Below, one piece after another: positions 8,282-15,792 of a stretch of 19,950 nucleotides of DNA. The number at the start of each line of letters is the position of its first letter. The first letter of the stretch is position 1. This stretch comes from JBFELO01 sp041552055 (GTDB taxonomy: Bacteria > Acidobacteriota > Thermoanaerobaculia > Thermoanaerobaculales > Sulfomarinibacteraceae), in contig JBFELO010000088.1 in NCBI GenBank assembly GCA_041552055.1, positions 1 to 19,950 on the forward strand, written 5' to 3'. The notes under the pieces were generated by a model. The model did no database searches and was not told the origin of the DNA. It was given only the letters and a program-made list of their open reading frames with translations. The translations under genes were made by a program, and so were the position numbers.

Positions 8282-8337
8282 TCGCTGCCCCAATCGCCGC
8301 GGCGACCCGCATCTCCGACCGGGTCGAGCGACGGTAG
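8278..8337 (+). CDS. Possible 19-codon ORF overlapping the fusion gene stop
   Basis: An ATG at 8278 overlaps the TGA of the large fusion (ATGA) and has a strong GGAGGAGG site 5 nt upstream. It reads MIAAPIAAATRISDRVERR and then stops. No family is recognised. The overlap geometry is that of translational coupling, but the C-terminal EEES codons of the fusion could create the ribosome site by chance. Confidence 0.2.
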   Translation: MIAAPIAAATRISDRVERR

Positions 8338-8432
8338 TGCACCGTGACCAAGCAATGGCGCGTCACGTCACGATGACTACCACACGAACCGGACGTGACT
8401 CGTGCTCGTCGAAGCGCTCTGATAGGGTTATC

Positions 8433-8460
8433 GTTACATGGGCAAGTGGTCAACTAGACT
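8433..8460 (+). promoter_or_regulatory. Possible promoter of the receiver-domain gene
   Basis: A -35-like GTTACA (8433-8438) and a -10-like TAGACT (8455-8460), separated by 16 nt, lie about 50 nt upstream of the start codon. Each matches four of six consensus positions. Confidence 0.3.
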
Positions 8461-8511
8461 GTTGCTGGCCCACACGATAGAACTGGAACCCGACCGGGAA
8501 GGAACGCTGCC

Positions 8512-8892
8512 ATGGACCTCAAAGGACTCAAGATCCTGGTCGCCGAAGACGAACCCGACGAGCAGGACTACATCGTGACGGTGCTCGCGGATGCCGGCGC
8601 CACTGTTCTTCGGGCCAACAACGGAACCGATGCGCTCGACCTCGCCGAGCGAGAACGACCCGACGCGGTCACCCTCGACATCTCCATGCCGGGTACTGAC
8701 GCCATCCAGATCATGGATGCACTGCAGAACAACGGATTCCGGCGTGATATGAGAATCTGCGTCGTCAGTGGGCGGCCAGAGCTGCGACGAGTGGTCACCG
8801 ACAAATTCGCGTCAAAGGTCCTCGGTTTTGTCGACAAGCCCTTTACGCGCGAGCAACTCCTCGCCAACTTGGAGGAGCTCCTGGGCGACTGA
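8512..8892 (+). CDS. Stand-alone response regulator receiver protein (CheY-like)
   Basis: A 126-residue single receiver domain. It shows the acidic pair E12/D13 (VAEDEP), phospho-acceptor D56 (LDISMPG), the switch residue S86 (VVSG) and K109 (DKP). There is no output domain, so it signals by protein-protein contact or takes part in a phosphorelay. The GGGAAGGAA ribosome site lies 8 nt upstream of ATG. No histidine kinase is in the window. It stands alone between the ligase fusion and the 3' end of the 23-haem cytochrome gene, with no clear operon partner. Confidence 0.95.
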   Translation: MDLKGLKILVAEDEPDEQDYIVTVLADAGATVLRANNGTDALDLAERERPDAVTLDISMPGTDAIQIMDALQNNGFRRDMRICVVSGRPELRRVVTDKFASKVLGFVDKPFTREQLLANLEELLGD

Positions 8893-8981
8893 CGTCCCGA
8901 CGAACAACCTCCCAATACGCTCCTGCTGCCGGCGGCCGCCATTCCGGTCACTCGCCCCGCCGCGCAACCGCGTTGACACCA

Positions 8982-11900
8982 TCACCTGTATGCGAACAAC
9001 ATCGAGTAGACGATCAACGCAATCAGGGTCAGACCGATGCCGAGGGCGACAAAACCAAAGATTTTGAAGACGCGTTCTGTCTTCGGCGGAAAACGATCGG
9101 CCAGCTTCTTCTCGATCTCCTCGACGCTGCCGAGCGCCATCAGGTCCTCGTACTCACCCGGTTTGTCGTGCCGCAGCTCCTCGAGCGGCACGCGGCCGGT
9201 GAAAATCACCGGGTCCATCGGGAACTTGTCCGGTCGAAAGTGGGTGTTGAAGAAGTGGATGGTGAAGATGAACGCCACCGCCAGCAGCGCCTCGTCCGAA
9301 TGGATGATGGTGGCGACGTTGATCGACCACCCCGGCAGGATTCGGGTGAAGAACTCGGGGAACCACAGCATCAGACCGGTCGAACCGATCACGAACACGC
9401 CCCAGAAAACGGCCAGGTAGTCGAATTTCTCCCAGTAGGTGAAACGGCCATAGTGTGGTCGAGGACCGCGGCCGAAGAACCACTTGATCGACTGCCAGAC
9501 CTCGCGGAGGTCCCTCGGTGTCAGCGACATCGAGTTCTTCGAGAACATGAAGGCGATCCAGCCATGACCTGATTCTCGCTTCGCCATCCAGGCCTGATAC
9601 AGATGGAAGATGAACAGGCTTACCAGCGTCACGGCGCCGATACGGTGGAGCACGCCCATGGTGTCGAAACCGCCGAGGATCCTCGACAGCACCACCGCCC
9701 AAGCCATATACGAGAACTTGAGCGCCATGCCGGTCAACGCGAGCGTGAAGAAGCTGAGCAGCATGATGAGGTGCATGATGCGCTGGGTGCGGCCGAACCG
9801 GATGTAGAAACGCTCGCCTGGCGCGGTCTTGTGTTGCACCCACTGATCGCGGGTTCGCAGGAGCCGCCACAGCCACGCAAAGGTGTGCAGCAGGGCGAAG
9901 GTCAGGGTGCCCACCAGCAGGATCGTCATGAACCAGAACGAGTAGAAGAGGAACGGGTACTTTTCTCTGTCATGGTGGGTCGCGTGGGTCAGGTACCCGG
10001 CGAACTGCCGGTGCGCGCCGGGGTGGCATTTCGCGCACGTCTCGACCCGGTTCCAGTGGCTGAGCGCCGAGGCCGGATTGTCAGTGGGCAGGACATCGTG
10101 CGTTCCGTGGCAGTCGTAGCACTTGGCAGCACCCTGGGACCCGAGGCGCGATACTTTGCCGTGATACGTGTCGAAGAAGGTCTCCGCCTGGTCAACGTGG
10201 CATTTCCCGCACTGGTTCATCATGGTGAACCGGAACCCTTCGGCATCGGTGCGCGTGATGGTGTGCGAGCTGTGGCAGTCCTCGCAGGTCGGGAGAGCTT
10301 TGTCTGTGTCCGTGTTCTCCGGCCAGTGGACACTGGCCTTGAACGTCTCCTCGATCCCGTGATGACACCGGCCACAGGTGTCGGCGATGTTGTCTGGGTG
10401 GACCGAGGAGTCCTCGTGCTCGGCAGTGTGCGGATGGTGGGCGGTGTGACAGTTCGTGCACGTGGCCGACACCACGAGACCGCTGTCCACCAGCCCCTTG
10501 CCGTGGATTGACATCGCGTAGTTCTCGACGATGTCGGGGATCTCTGACACGAGCCGCCTCGCCGCCGCTTCTCCCTGCCGATGACACCTGGCGCACAGCT
10601 CGGGCACGTTGCGCGGGTAGGTCGGCGACGTCGGCATGCGATTGTCCTGTGTGGTGTGGTGGGCGTGACAGTCGAGGCACTTCGGCGCGTCCGGATCCCC
10701 CTGTGCTGCGAGCTGTCCGTGGACGCTCGAGGAGTGCAGCTGCACCTGCTCGGCGTGGCAAATGCCGCAGTCCACCGGACCAACCGACGTCTGGCACGGA
10801 CGCTCCTCGACCATGGCCACGTCGACGTGGCACTGTGCGCACGCGGTCGAGCCGTGCTCCGAGAGACCGTATGCGTCGTAGTCGACGAATATGGAAACGG
10901 TTTCGCCGTTCCGCTCCATCGTCAACGAGGGATCGGAATGGCACTTCATACAGTCCTCGTTGGCTGCACCCCGCGCGCGCAATGCCCGCTGGCGGATCTT
11001 GTGCGGCGAGTGGCACTCGGAGCACGACGGAATCACGTGCGGCTGCTCTTCCCACAGCCGTCCCTCGATGAACTTGACGTGGACCTCCTCGATCCGGCTG
11101 TGGCATCTCATGCACGTGTCCGCCACGTTGTCCCGGTGGATGCTGGACCTCGGATCCGTGTGTTCGAGGATTTCGTGCGAGGTGTGGCACGACGTGCACA
11201 CCGCCGTCACCGTGAGCCCCTGCCTGAACAGGCCGACACCGTGAATGCTCTGCGAGTAGTTCTCCAGGATGCGTTCCTGGGGTATGTCGTGCTGGATGGA
11301 AACCTCGCTGCCCTCGTGATGGCAGGTACCGCACAGCTGGGGAATGTTCATGGTCGTCGTCGGCGAGTCCGGGTCCGTGCGGCTCTTGATGTCGTGCGAC
11401 CGGTGGCAGGTCACGCAACCCGGGGCCAGGGGGTCACCCGCTGTCGCCGCCCTACCGTGCAGGCTTCGAGCGTGTTCCTCGGCCTGGACGTCGTGGCACT
11501 CTCCGCAGGTCTTCAGCTGCAACGCCTCGGATCTCGGAGCAGGCACGGCGTGTCCGCTGTGGCAGTCCACGCAGCTGGCCCCTCCTCGCCCCATACGCGC
11601 ATGTACGCCCGTCGCAACTTTGCGGGCTGCAGGCCCGTGACACCTGCCGCAAAGCTCGCTCGAGCGCTCGCGACTCGAGAGCGCGGTCGGGTCGGACGGC
11701 GAGAGAACATCGTGGACGCCATGGCACCGGATACAGCTCGCCGCTGGCGAGAGCGGGTCCTTGGGCAAGGTACCGTGCGACCCGGCCGCGAGCACCTCGG
11801 CGACGTCGTCGTGGCAGGACGAGCAGTCCACGGACTCCAGCTCCTCGTCGTGTGGCAGCTCGGCGCCTTCGAGGTCCATGTGGCAGTCGACACATGCAAA

Positions 11901-12122
11901 GTCGGCGTGAACCGATCTTCCGTACGCCTCGGGGTCGACGTACACCGAGACCGTCTTCCCCGCCCGCTCACCCTCGAGCTCGGGATCCTCGTGGCACATC
12001 AGACAGTCCTCGACGGACTGCGCGACGACCGGCGGTACAGTCAGCATCGACCCGAGAATGAGGCCTGCAACACAGACAACCGTGGAAATTCGGTGTCGCG
12101 GTTGAAACTCGATGAGCTTCAT
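8982..12122 (-). CDS. 23-haem c-type cytochrome fused to b-type cytochrome membrane domain
   Basis: A 1046-residue respiratory protein. A Sec signal peptide (cleavage near VVA-QS, residue 34) leads a periplasmic domain with 23 CXXCH sites from residue 40 to 700. Six membrane helices follow (about 722-752, 781-805, 823-847, 900-924, 936-960, 1015-1043). Their histidines H784, H826, H840, H941, H956 and H961 can bind b haems, as in formate dehydrogenase gamma, thiosulfate reductase and hydrogenase cytochrome b subunits. It could oxidise quinol in the membrane and pass electrons to the haem wire, or run in reverse; direction and partner are unknown. The haem part is internally duplicated, with 63-residue triheme cassettes at 100, 206, 452 and 638. 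The start at 12122 is preferred over 12173 because GAGGAGAG lies upstream and a promoter covers the longer N-terminus. It is divergent from the NapC/NirT cytochrome. Confidence 0.95.
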   Translation of the reverse strand: MKLIEFQPRHRISTVVCVAGLILGSMLTVPPVVAQSVEDCLMCHEDPELEGERAGKTVSVYVDPEAYGRSVHADFACVDCHMDLEGAELPHDEELESVDCSSCHDDVAEVLAAGSHGTLPKDPLSPAASCIRCHGVHDVLSPSDPTALSSRERSSELCGRCHGPAARKVATGVHARMGRGGASCVDCHSGHAVPAPRSEALQLKTCGECHDVQAEEHARSLHGRAATAGDPLAPGCVTCHRSHDIKSRTDPDSPTTTMNIPQLCGTCHHEGSEVSIQHDIPQERILENYSQSIHGVGLFRQGLTVTAVCTSCHTSHEILEHTDPRSSIHRDNVADTCMRCHSRIEEVHVKFIEGRLWEEQPHVIPSCSECHSPHKIRQRALRARGAANEDCMKCHSDPSLTMERNGETVSIFVDYDAYGLSEHGSTACAQCHVDVAMVEERPCQTSVGPVDCGICHAEQVQLHSSSVHGQLAAQGDPDAPKCLDCHAHHTTQDNRMPTSPTYPRNVPELCARCHRQGEAAARRLVSEIPDIVENYAMSIHGKGLVDSGLVVSATCTNCHTAHHPHTAEHEDSSVHPDNIADTCGRCHHGIEETFKASVHWPENTDTDKALPTCEDCHSSHTITRTDAEGFRFTMMNQCGKCHVDQAETFFDTYHGKVSRLGSQGAAKCYDCHGTHDVLPTDNPASALSHWNRVETCAKCHPGAHRQFAGYLTHATHHDREKYPFLFYSFWFMTILLVGTLTFALLHTFAWLWRLLRTRDQWVQHKTAPGERFYIRFGRTQRIMHLIMLLSFFTLALTGMALKFSYMAWAVVLSRILGGFDTMGVLHRIGAVTLVSLFIFHLYQAWMAKRESGHGWIAFMFSKNSMSLTPRDLREVWQSIKWFFGRGPRPHYGRFTYWEKFDYLAVFWGVFVIGSTGLMLWFPEFFTRILPGWSINVATIIHSDEALLAVAFIFTIHFFNTHFRPDKFPMDPVIFTGRVPLEELRHDKPGEYEDLMALGSVEEIEKKLADRFPPKTERVFKIFGFVALGIGLTLIALIVYSMLFAYR

Positions 12123-12144
12123 CTGCCACTCTCCTCGGCTCATC

Positions 12145-12173
12145 ACTATATGGTTATGTGAAAAAGATTGCAA
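12145..12173 (-). promoter_or_regulatory. Sigma70-type promoter of the 23-haem cytochrome gene
   Basis: Read on the minus strand, TTGCAA (12173-12168), a 17-nt AT-rich spacer and TATAGT (12150-12145) sit about 23 nt before the ATG at 12122. This is close to consensus with ideal spacing. It also rules out the upstream ATG at 12173 as the start codon. Confidence 0.65.
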
Positions 12174-12283
12174 GCTCAGAATGCCGATCTATTTTGCGAC
12201 TACAACTCAAAAAAAGACGCCCTGGTCGGTGCATTCATGACCCGGAAAACTGTATCTCACCATCACGAGCCCTGCAACGGCTT

Positions 12284-12310
12284 TCGACAGCCGCCAGGTG
12301 CTGCTAGAGT
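12284..12310 (+). promoter_or_regulatory. Possible extended -10 promoter of the NapC/NirT cytochrome gene
   Basis: TGCTAGAGT (12302-12310) matches an extended -10, with TCGACA (12284-12289) as a -35-like box at a short 15-nt spacing. It lies about 70 nt upstream of the start codon. Confidence 0.3.
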
Positions 12311-12323
12311 TCCGCGGAAGCGA

Positions 12324-12357
12324 CGGCCACCGTGGCCGCCAACGGCCGCCTGCGGCC
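12324..12357 (+). promoter_or_regulatory. Two GC-rich hairpins in the 5' leader of the NapC/NirT gene
   Basis: CGGCCAC-C-GTGGCCG (12324-12338) and GGCCGC-CT-GCGGCC (12344-12357) are consecutive perfect inverted repeats ending about 10 nt before the Shine-Dalgarno sequence. They share the GGCCGC core and can pair alternatively, so they could set leader structure or bind a regulator. Function is inference. Confidence 0.35.
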
Positions 12358-12377
12358 ACTGCGCACAGGGAGGAACA

Positions 12378-13847
12378 ATGACCGAGACCAAGGCGGCAAC
12401 CGGATCCACCATCGGACGCCTGTTCAACCTCGCCAACAACCCGACGACAATCCTCGGCGTCAGCCTGACAACCGTGTCGGCGTTGCTGATTCTGACATTC
12501 ATCGTCGTCGAAACGTTGGGCGAACTGCGCAACCCATACGTCGGCATGTTCGCGTATCTGGTGCTGCCTGGATTCTTTGTCGTCGGACTTCTTCTGATTC
12601 CGATCGGAATGTTCTTCCGGTGGCGACGACTGATCGAATTGGGAACGAGCGCGGAAGAGCTCTCGAAATACCCTCGACTCGATTTCAACGACCCCAAGCT
12701 CCGGCGAGTGGCAGCGGTGTTCCTCGTGTTGACAGGTATCAACGCGGTGATTCTTGGCTCGACGTCGTTCCTTGCGGTCGAGCAGACCGAAACCGTGGAG
12801 TTCTGCGGCGAGACCTGCCACTCGGTCATGCAGCCCGAGTACACCGCCTACCAGGACTCCCCCCACTCACGAGTCGCCTGCGTCGAGTGCCACATCGGGC
12901 CCGGCGCCTCGTGGTTCGTGCGCTCCAAGCTCGACGGCCTTCGTCAGGTTTGGCACACGGTGATGAACACGTACCACAGGCCCATCCAGACTCCTCTCAG
13001 GACCCTGCGCCCGGCACGCGAGACCTGCGAGGCGTGCCATTGGCCGAGCAAGCACCACGGCGACAAGCTGCGCGTGTTCGCGCGGTTCGGAACCGACGAG
13101 GCGAACTCGCCGTCCTACACCGCCATGCTATTGAAGACCGGCGGCGGCAGCCTCGACCTCGGTACCCACGGCGGCATCCACTGGTGGCACATCTACTCCG
13201 ACAACAGGATCCGGTTCGTTGCCGGCGACGAGCGACGGGAGGAGATCGTCTGGGTGGAGCTGACGACACCCGAGGGCGAAGTCCGCGTGTACACGCGGGA
13301 CGGCGAGGAAGTCCCGCCCGCAGAGGAGCTCGAGGCCAAGGCGCGCATCATGGACTGCATCGACTGTCACAACCGGCCGACACATCTGTTCCAAACACCC
13401 GCCAAGTCGATCGACAGCGTGCTCGAGAACAATCCCGCTTTCCAGGATCTTCCGTACTACAAGCGGCAGGCTGTCCAGGCGATCGAGGCTGAACACCCCT
13501 CACACGGCGAGGGAGTGACCGAGGCGCGGCAGTCGATCATCAACTTCTACCAGCGCGAGTACCCCGACGTCTGGTCGGCCCGCGCCAGAGTCATCCAGGA
13601 GGCGGCCGATGCCGCGGCCCTGATCTATGGACGCACCAACTTTCCGGGCATGAATACGGGATGGGAGACCCACCCCAACCACATTGGTCACGACGACTTC
13701 CCCGGCTGCTGGCGCTGCCACGACGACGAGCTTGCCACCGACGACGGTGAACATGTCATCCCGATGGAGTGCGACAACTGCCACGTGTTCCTGGTGGAGG
13801 ACGCGGAGACGCCGCCCGACGTCGCGGAGTTAGTCAACGGACATTAG
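12378..13847 (+). CDS. NapC/NirT-type multihaem cytochrome c (six haem sites)
   Basis: A 489-residue membrane cytochrome. Hydrophobic segments at about 28-52, 55-80 and 108-132 anchor it. The haem region follows: CGETCH (143-148, CX3CH), CVECH (168-172), CEACH (217-221), CIDCH (327-331), CWRCH (444-448) and CDNCH (465-469). The stretch from haem 1 (CHSVMQPEY, with a Met in the place of the NrfH-type axial Met) through haem 2 and on to the HTVMNTYHRP block resembles NapC/NirT quinol dehydrogenases. These oxidise menaquinol and feed periplasmic reductases. The extra C-terminal haems exceed the usual tetrahaem form. Start ATG 12378 follows AGGGAGGAAC. In-frame codons back to 12168 look like non-coding sequence. 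Divergent from the 23-haem c/b cytochrome, a plausible electron-transfer partner. Confidence 0.9.
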   Translation: MTETKAATGSTIGRLFNLANNPTTILGVSLTTVSALLILTFIVVETLGELRNPYVGMFAYLVLPGFFVVGLLLIPIGMFFRWRRLIELGTSAEELSKYPRLDFNDPKLRRVAAVFLVLTGINAVILGSTSFLAVEQTETVEFCGETCHSVMQPEYTAYQDSPHSRVACVECHIGPGASWFVRSKLDGLRQVWHTVMNTYHRPIQTPLRTLRPARETCEACHWPSKHHGDKLRVFARFGTDEANSPSYTAMLLKTGGGSLDLGTHGGIHWWHIYSDNRIRFVAGDERREEIVWVELTTPEGEVRVYTRDGEEVPPAEELEAKARIMDCIDCHNRPTHLFQTPAKSIDSVLENNPAFQDLPYYKRQAVQAIEAEHPSHGEGVTEARQSIINFYQREYPDVWSARARVIQEAADAAALIYGRTNFPGMNTGWETHPNHIGHDDFPGCWRCHDDELATDDGEHVIPMECDNCHVFLVEDAETPPDVAELVNGH

Positions 13848-13930
13848 CCCGCCCGGCCCCGATTATCGTGAGCGGTCGCTCGTGGCGCGGTCAATCCGAG
13901 GGTCATGTGTCGAGCCCACCGATCGGCACC

Positions 13931-14344
13931 TCAGTGCCCGATCAGCCGACCGTGTTCGATCTTGATGCACCGGTTGGAGACCACCTCGAGACCCGCCTCT
14001 GCAGCCCGCCGTTCCGCGGCCGGGTGGCTGATCCCGAGCTGTAGCCACACCGCCCCCGCACCGCAGTCGATGGCTTCCTCTACAATCTCCGGCACGAACT
14101 CGGATCTCCGAAAAACATCCACGATGTCGATCTCGACCTCTGCCGGGATCGAGGCGAGGTCGGGGTAACAGCGCTGGCCAAGCACCTCCTCGACGACAGG
14201 ATTGACGGGGATCATCCGGTACCCGGCCCGCTCCAGGTGGGCGGCCACCCGGTGGGAGTCGCGTTCGGGCTTGTCGGACACACCGATCACCGCGATGGTT
14301 CGCGACCGCTCGAGCAGATCTTTGATCTCGTCGTCACCGTTCAT
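13931..14344 (-). CDS. CoA-binding protein (YccU/CoA_binding_2 family)
   Basis: A 137-residue Rossmann-fold protein of the CoA-binding domain family. Visible motifs are the AVIGVSDKPERDS nucleotide loop (about 18-30), IPVNP, the VWLQLGISH block and the C-terminal RCIKIEHGR characteristic of the family. Members bind CoA, but their cellular role is not established. The start at 14344 is chosen for the AGGGAGG site 5 nt upstream; the in-frame ATG at 14395 has none. It converges with the NapC/NirT cytochrome gene (83-nt gap without a convincing terminator) and diverges from the next plus-strand gene over a 135-nt region with a dyad. Confidence 0.93.
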   Translation of the reverse strand: MNGDDEIKDLLERSRTIAVIGVSDKPERDSHRVAAHLERAGYRMIPVNPVVEEVLGQRCYPDLASIPAEVEIDIVDVFRRSEFVPEIVEEAIDCGAGAVWLQLGISHPAAERRAAEAGLEVVSNRCIKIEHGRLIGH

Positions 14345-14396
14345 GGGCACCTCCCTGCCGAAAGCCCATCCCTGCCATCGGCGCCATCCCGCCAAT

Positions 14397-14437
14397 CATG
14401 CCACGGCATGCACAAGCAGAATGCGGCGTGCTAATCT
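14397..14437 (+). promoter_or_regulatory. Dyad and putative promoter between the CoA-binding gene and the 14480 gene
   Basis: A perfect dyad CATGCC-AC-GGCATG (14397-14410) is followed by a -35-like TGCACA (14409-14414), a 17-nt spacer and a -10-like TAATCT (14432-14437). The dyad touches the -35 box, a usual place for a repressor or activator site. Confidence 0.35.
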
Positions 14438-14479
14438 CGAACGACGGATCGGCGGTGCCGACCGTTGGAGAGATTCGCA

Positions 14480-15634
14480 GTGGAGTGGTTGGAGCAGAAC
14501 CTCGACGCCTACCGCATCATCGCGGAGATCCTCAAGGATCTTCGCGAGGTGCTGCACACCGAGCTCGAGAGCCGAGACGGCAAGGAGTGGTTCAAGGCCG
14601 GTCTTCCGGACGGCCTCCTCGACCAACTCATCGAGATCAAGGAGAAGGAGAAGTCCATCGACTGGTACGAGAGCGAGTACCAGCAGATCATGAGTTACGC
14701 GGTCTTCCCGGACCTGCTGCAGATTCTCGAGCTCAACGCCGACCACTTCTCCCAGATCATGCAGCTGGCACCAACCACCGCCCTGCTGAACGCCAGGTTT
14801 CTCGAACTCGAGGTCATGCGCTCCAAGCTCGGTCGCGCTCGACCGATCAGCGACACCGAGCTCGCGTTCCTGGGAACGTTCCACCTTCGCTTCAGGAAGG
14901 CGATCGACGACTTCCGGACGTCGAGCCCGGCCGACCGAGCGGCAGCCGCCGAGGCGATGGCTGCTCCCGAGGTTTCGCCGCCCGAACCCGCCGCGCCTCA
15001 TCCTGATCCCAAGCCCGAGCCTGAGCCCGAGCCCGACGCCGATGCCGACCTTCTCGTGGACGAGGCGCTCGACCCGGGCGACGTCGTCGAAGGGCCACCC
15101 GCCGAGAAAGCGAGGGTGGAGGCCACACCTCAAGGGCCCCCGCAGAGGCCCGTTCAGGCAGCGGTTGACGCACCCTCTGACGACGACGGGAGTGCCGAAG
15201 CCGAAGAAACGATCCCGGACGCCGGCGGGACCGAAGCCGTCGAGGAGGGTGCGACCCCCGAGGAGGGCGCCGGCCCGCCCCCGGCCGAGCAGGCCGACAT
15301 GACGATCGCGGAGGCGCTCGAGAACGACGACCGCACGTTCATCCTGCGTGCGCTGTACCAGGAGATCACCAACACCGCCGAGGGCATCTGGAGCAAGGAC
15401 GTGCTGCCGATCCGCAGGGTTTGGGACAAGGTCAGCACGAGCAACTGGTACGAGCAGAACTTCTCACCGCTCGGTCTCAAGCCGGTGTCGGATTTCTACG
15501 AGATCATGTCCAAGGTCGACTCGCAAATGCGGCAGGGCGCCTCGAAATCGGATCTCCAGGACTACCTCAAGCAATCCAACTTCGCGCGGGTGCTGCTCTC
15601 CCTGCGGGACATGTTTCAGGGCCATCAGATTTAA
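14480..15634 (+). CDS. Uncharacterised protein with possible HEPN-like N-terminus and Pro/Glu linker
   Basis: A 384-residue protein, not firmly recognised. Two helical domains (about 1-155 and 275-384) flank an acidic, Pro/Glu/Ala-rich linker (about 160-270). The N-terminal domain contains an IMSYAVFPDLLQILELN segment, a possible helix start at FLELEVMRSKLGRARP, and then SDTEL. This order resembles Swt1-like HEPN domains (DFxDL...NW, then RNxxAH), but the catalytic His is replaced by Arg. The C-terminal domain repeats an NWYE...F..L...DFYEIM pattern similar to DWYE...Y..I...DLLQIL in the first, suggesting an old duplication. Start GTG 14480 is chosen because GGAGAG lies 7 nt upstream; TTG 14465 has no ribosome site. 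No signal peptide. Function unknown. Confidence 0.8.
   Translation: MEWLEQNLDAYRIIAEILKDLREVLHTELESRDGKEWFKAGLPDGLLDQLIEIKEKEKSIDWYESEYQQIMSYAVFPDLLQILELNADHFSQIMQLAPTTALLNARFLELEVMRSKLGRARPISDTELAFLGTFHLRFRKAIDDFRTSSPADRAAAAEAMAAPEVSPPEPAAPHPDPKPEPEPEPDADADLLVDEALDPGDVVEGPPAEKARVEATPQGPPQRPVQAAVDAPSDDDGSAEAEETIPDAGGTEAVEEGATPEEGAGPPPAEQADMTIAEALENDDRTFILRALYQEITNTAEGIWSKDVLPIRRVWDKVSTSNWYEQNFSPLGLKPVSDFYEIMSKVDSQMRQGASKSDLQDYLKQSNFARVLLSLRDMFQGHQI
15005..15046 (+). repeat. In-frame hexamer repeat encoding a Pro/Glu/Asp linker
   Basis: Seven consecutive hexamers of the form (G/A)ANNC(C/T) encode alternating acidic or Lys residues with Pro, then Asp-Ala. They match the style of the intergenic hexamer array at 19542-19583. 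Confidence 0.7.
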
Positions 15635-15670
15635 CCGAGACCGCACCTCATCACATAACGGCAGGAGACT

Positions 15671-15761
15671 TCCCGTCCCCGTATCCGTCTCCGTATCCGA
15701 CCGGGCGATGAGGCCCCCACGCCCCTCTCGGCCACGGAAACGCAGACGGAGACGGGCACGG
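15671..15761. repeat. Inverted pair of degenerate hexamer arrays between convergent genes
   Basis: The left arm 15671-15699 is made of hexamers ending CCGT (tcccgt, ccccgt, atccgt, ctccgt). The right arm 15735-15761 is the reverse complement with 4 mismatches over 27 positions. The 35-nt loop is GC-rich. The arms lie between two converging genes (ends at 15634 and 15793), so the RNA hairpin would be readable from both sides and may act as a bidirectional terminator. Confidence 0.6.
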
Positions 15762-15792
15762 ACCAACACCTGACGACCTCTGGAGCCTCCGA

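Noticed and set aside
10581..12161. 526-codon open frame on the plus strand
   Set aside because: It lies antisense to the 23-haem cytochrome gene, whose motifs are unmistakable; the translation is Arg/Val/His-rich without any domain, as expected of a shadow frame in GC-rich DNA.
12168..12377. N-terminal extension of the NapC/NirT-like protein
   Set aside because: These in-frame codons cover the opposite promoter and two GC hairpins and contain no signal or domain; the ATG at 12378 has an excellent ribosome site.
13870..13881. Hairpin GAGCG-GT-CGCTC between convergent genes
   Set aside because: Five-bp stem with a 2-nt loop and no T-run; too weak to call a terminator.
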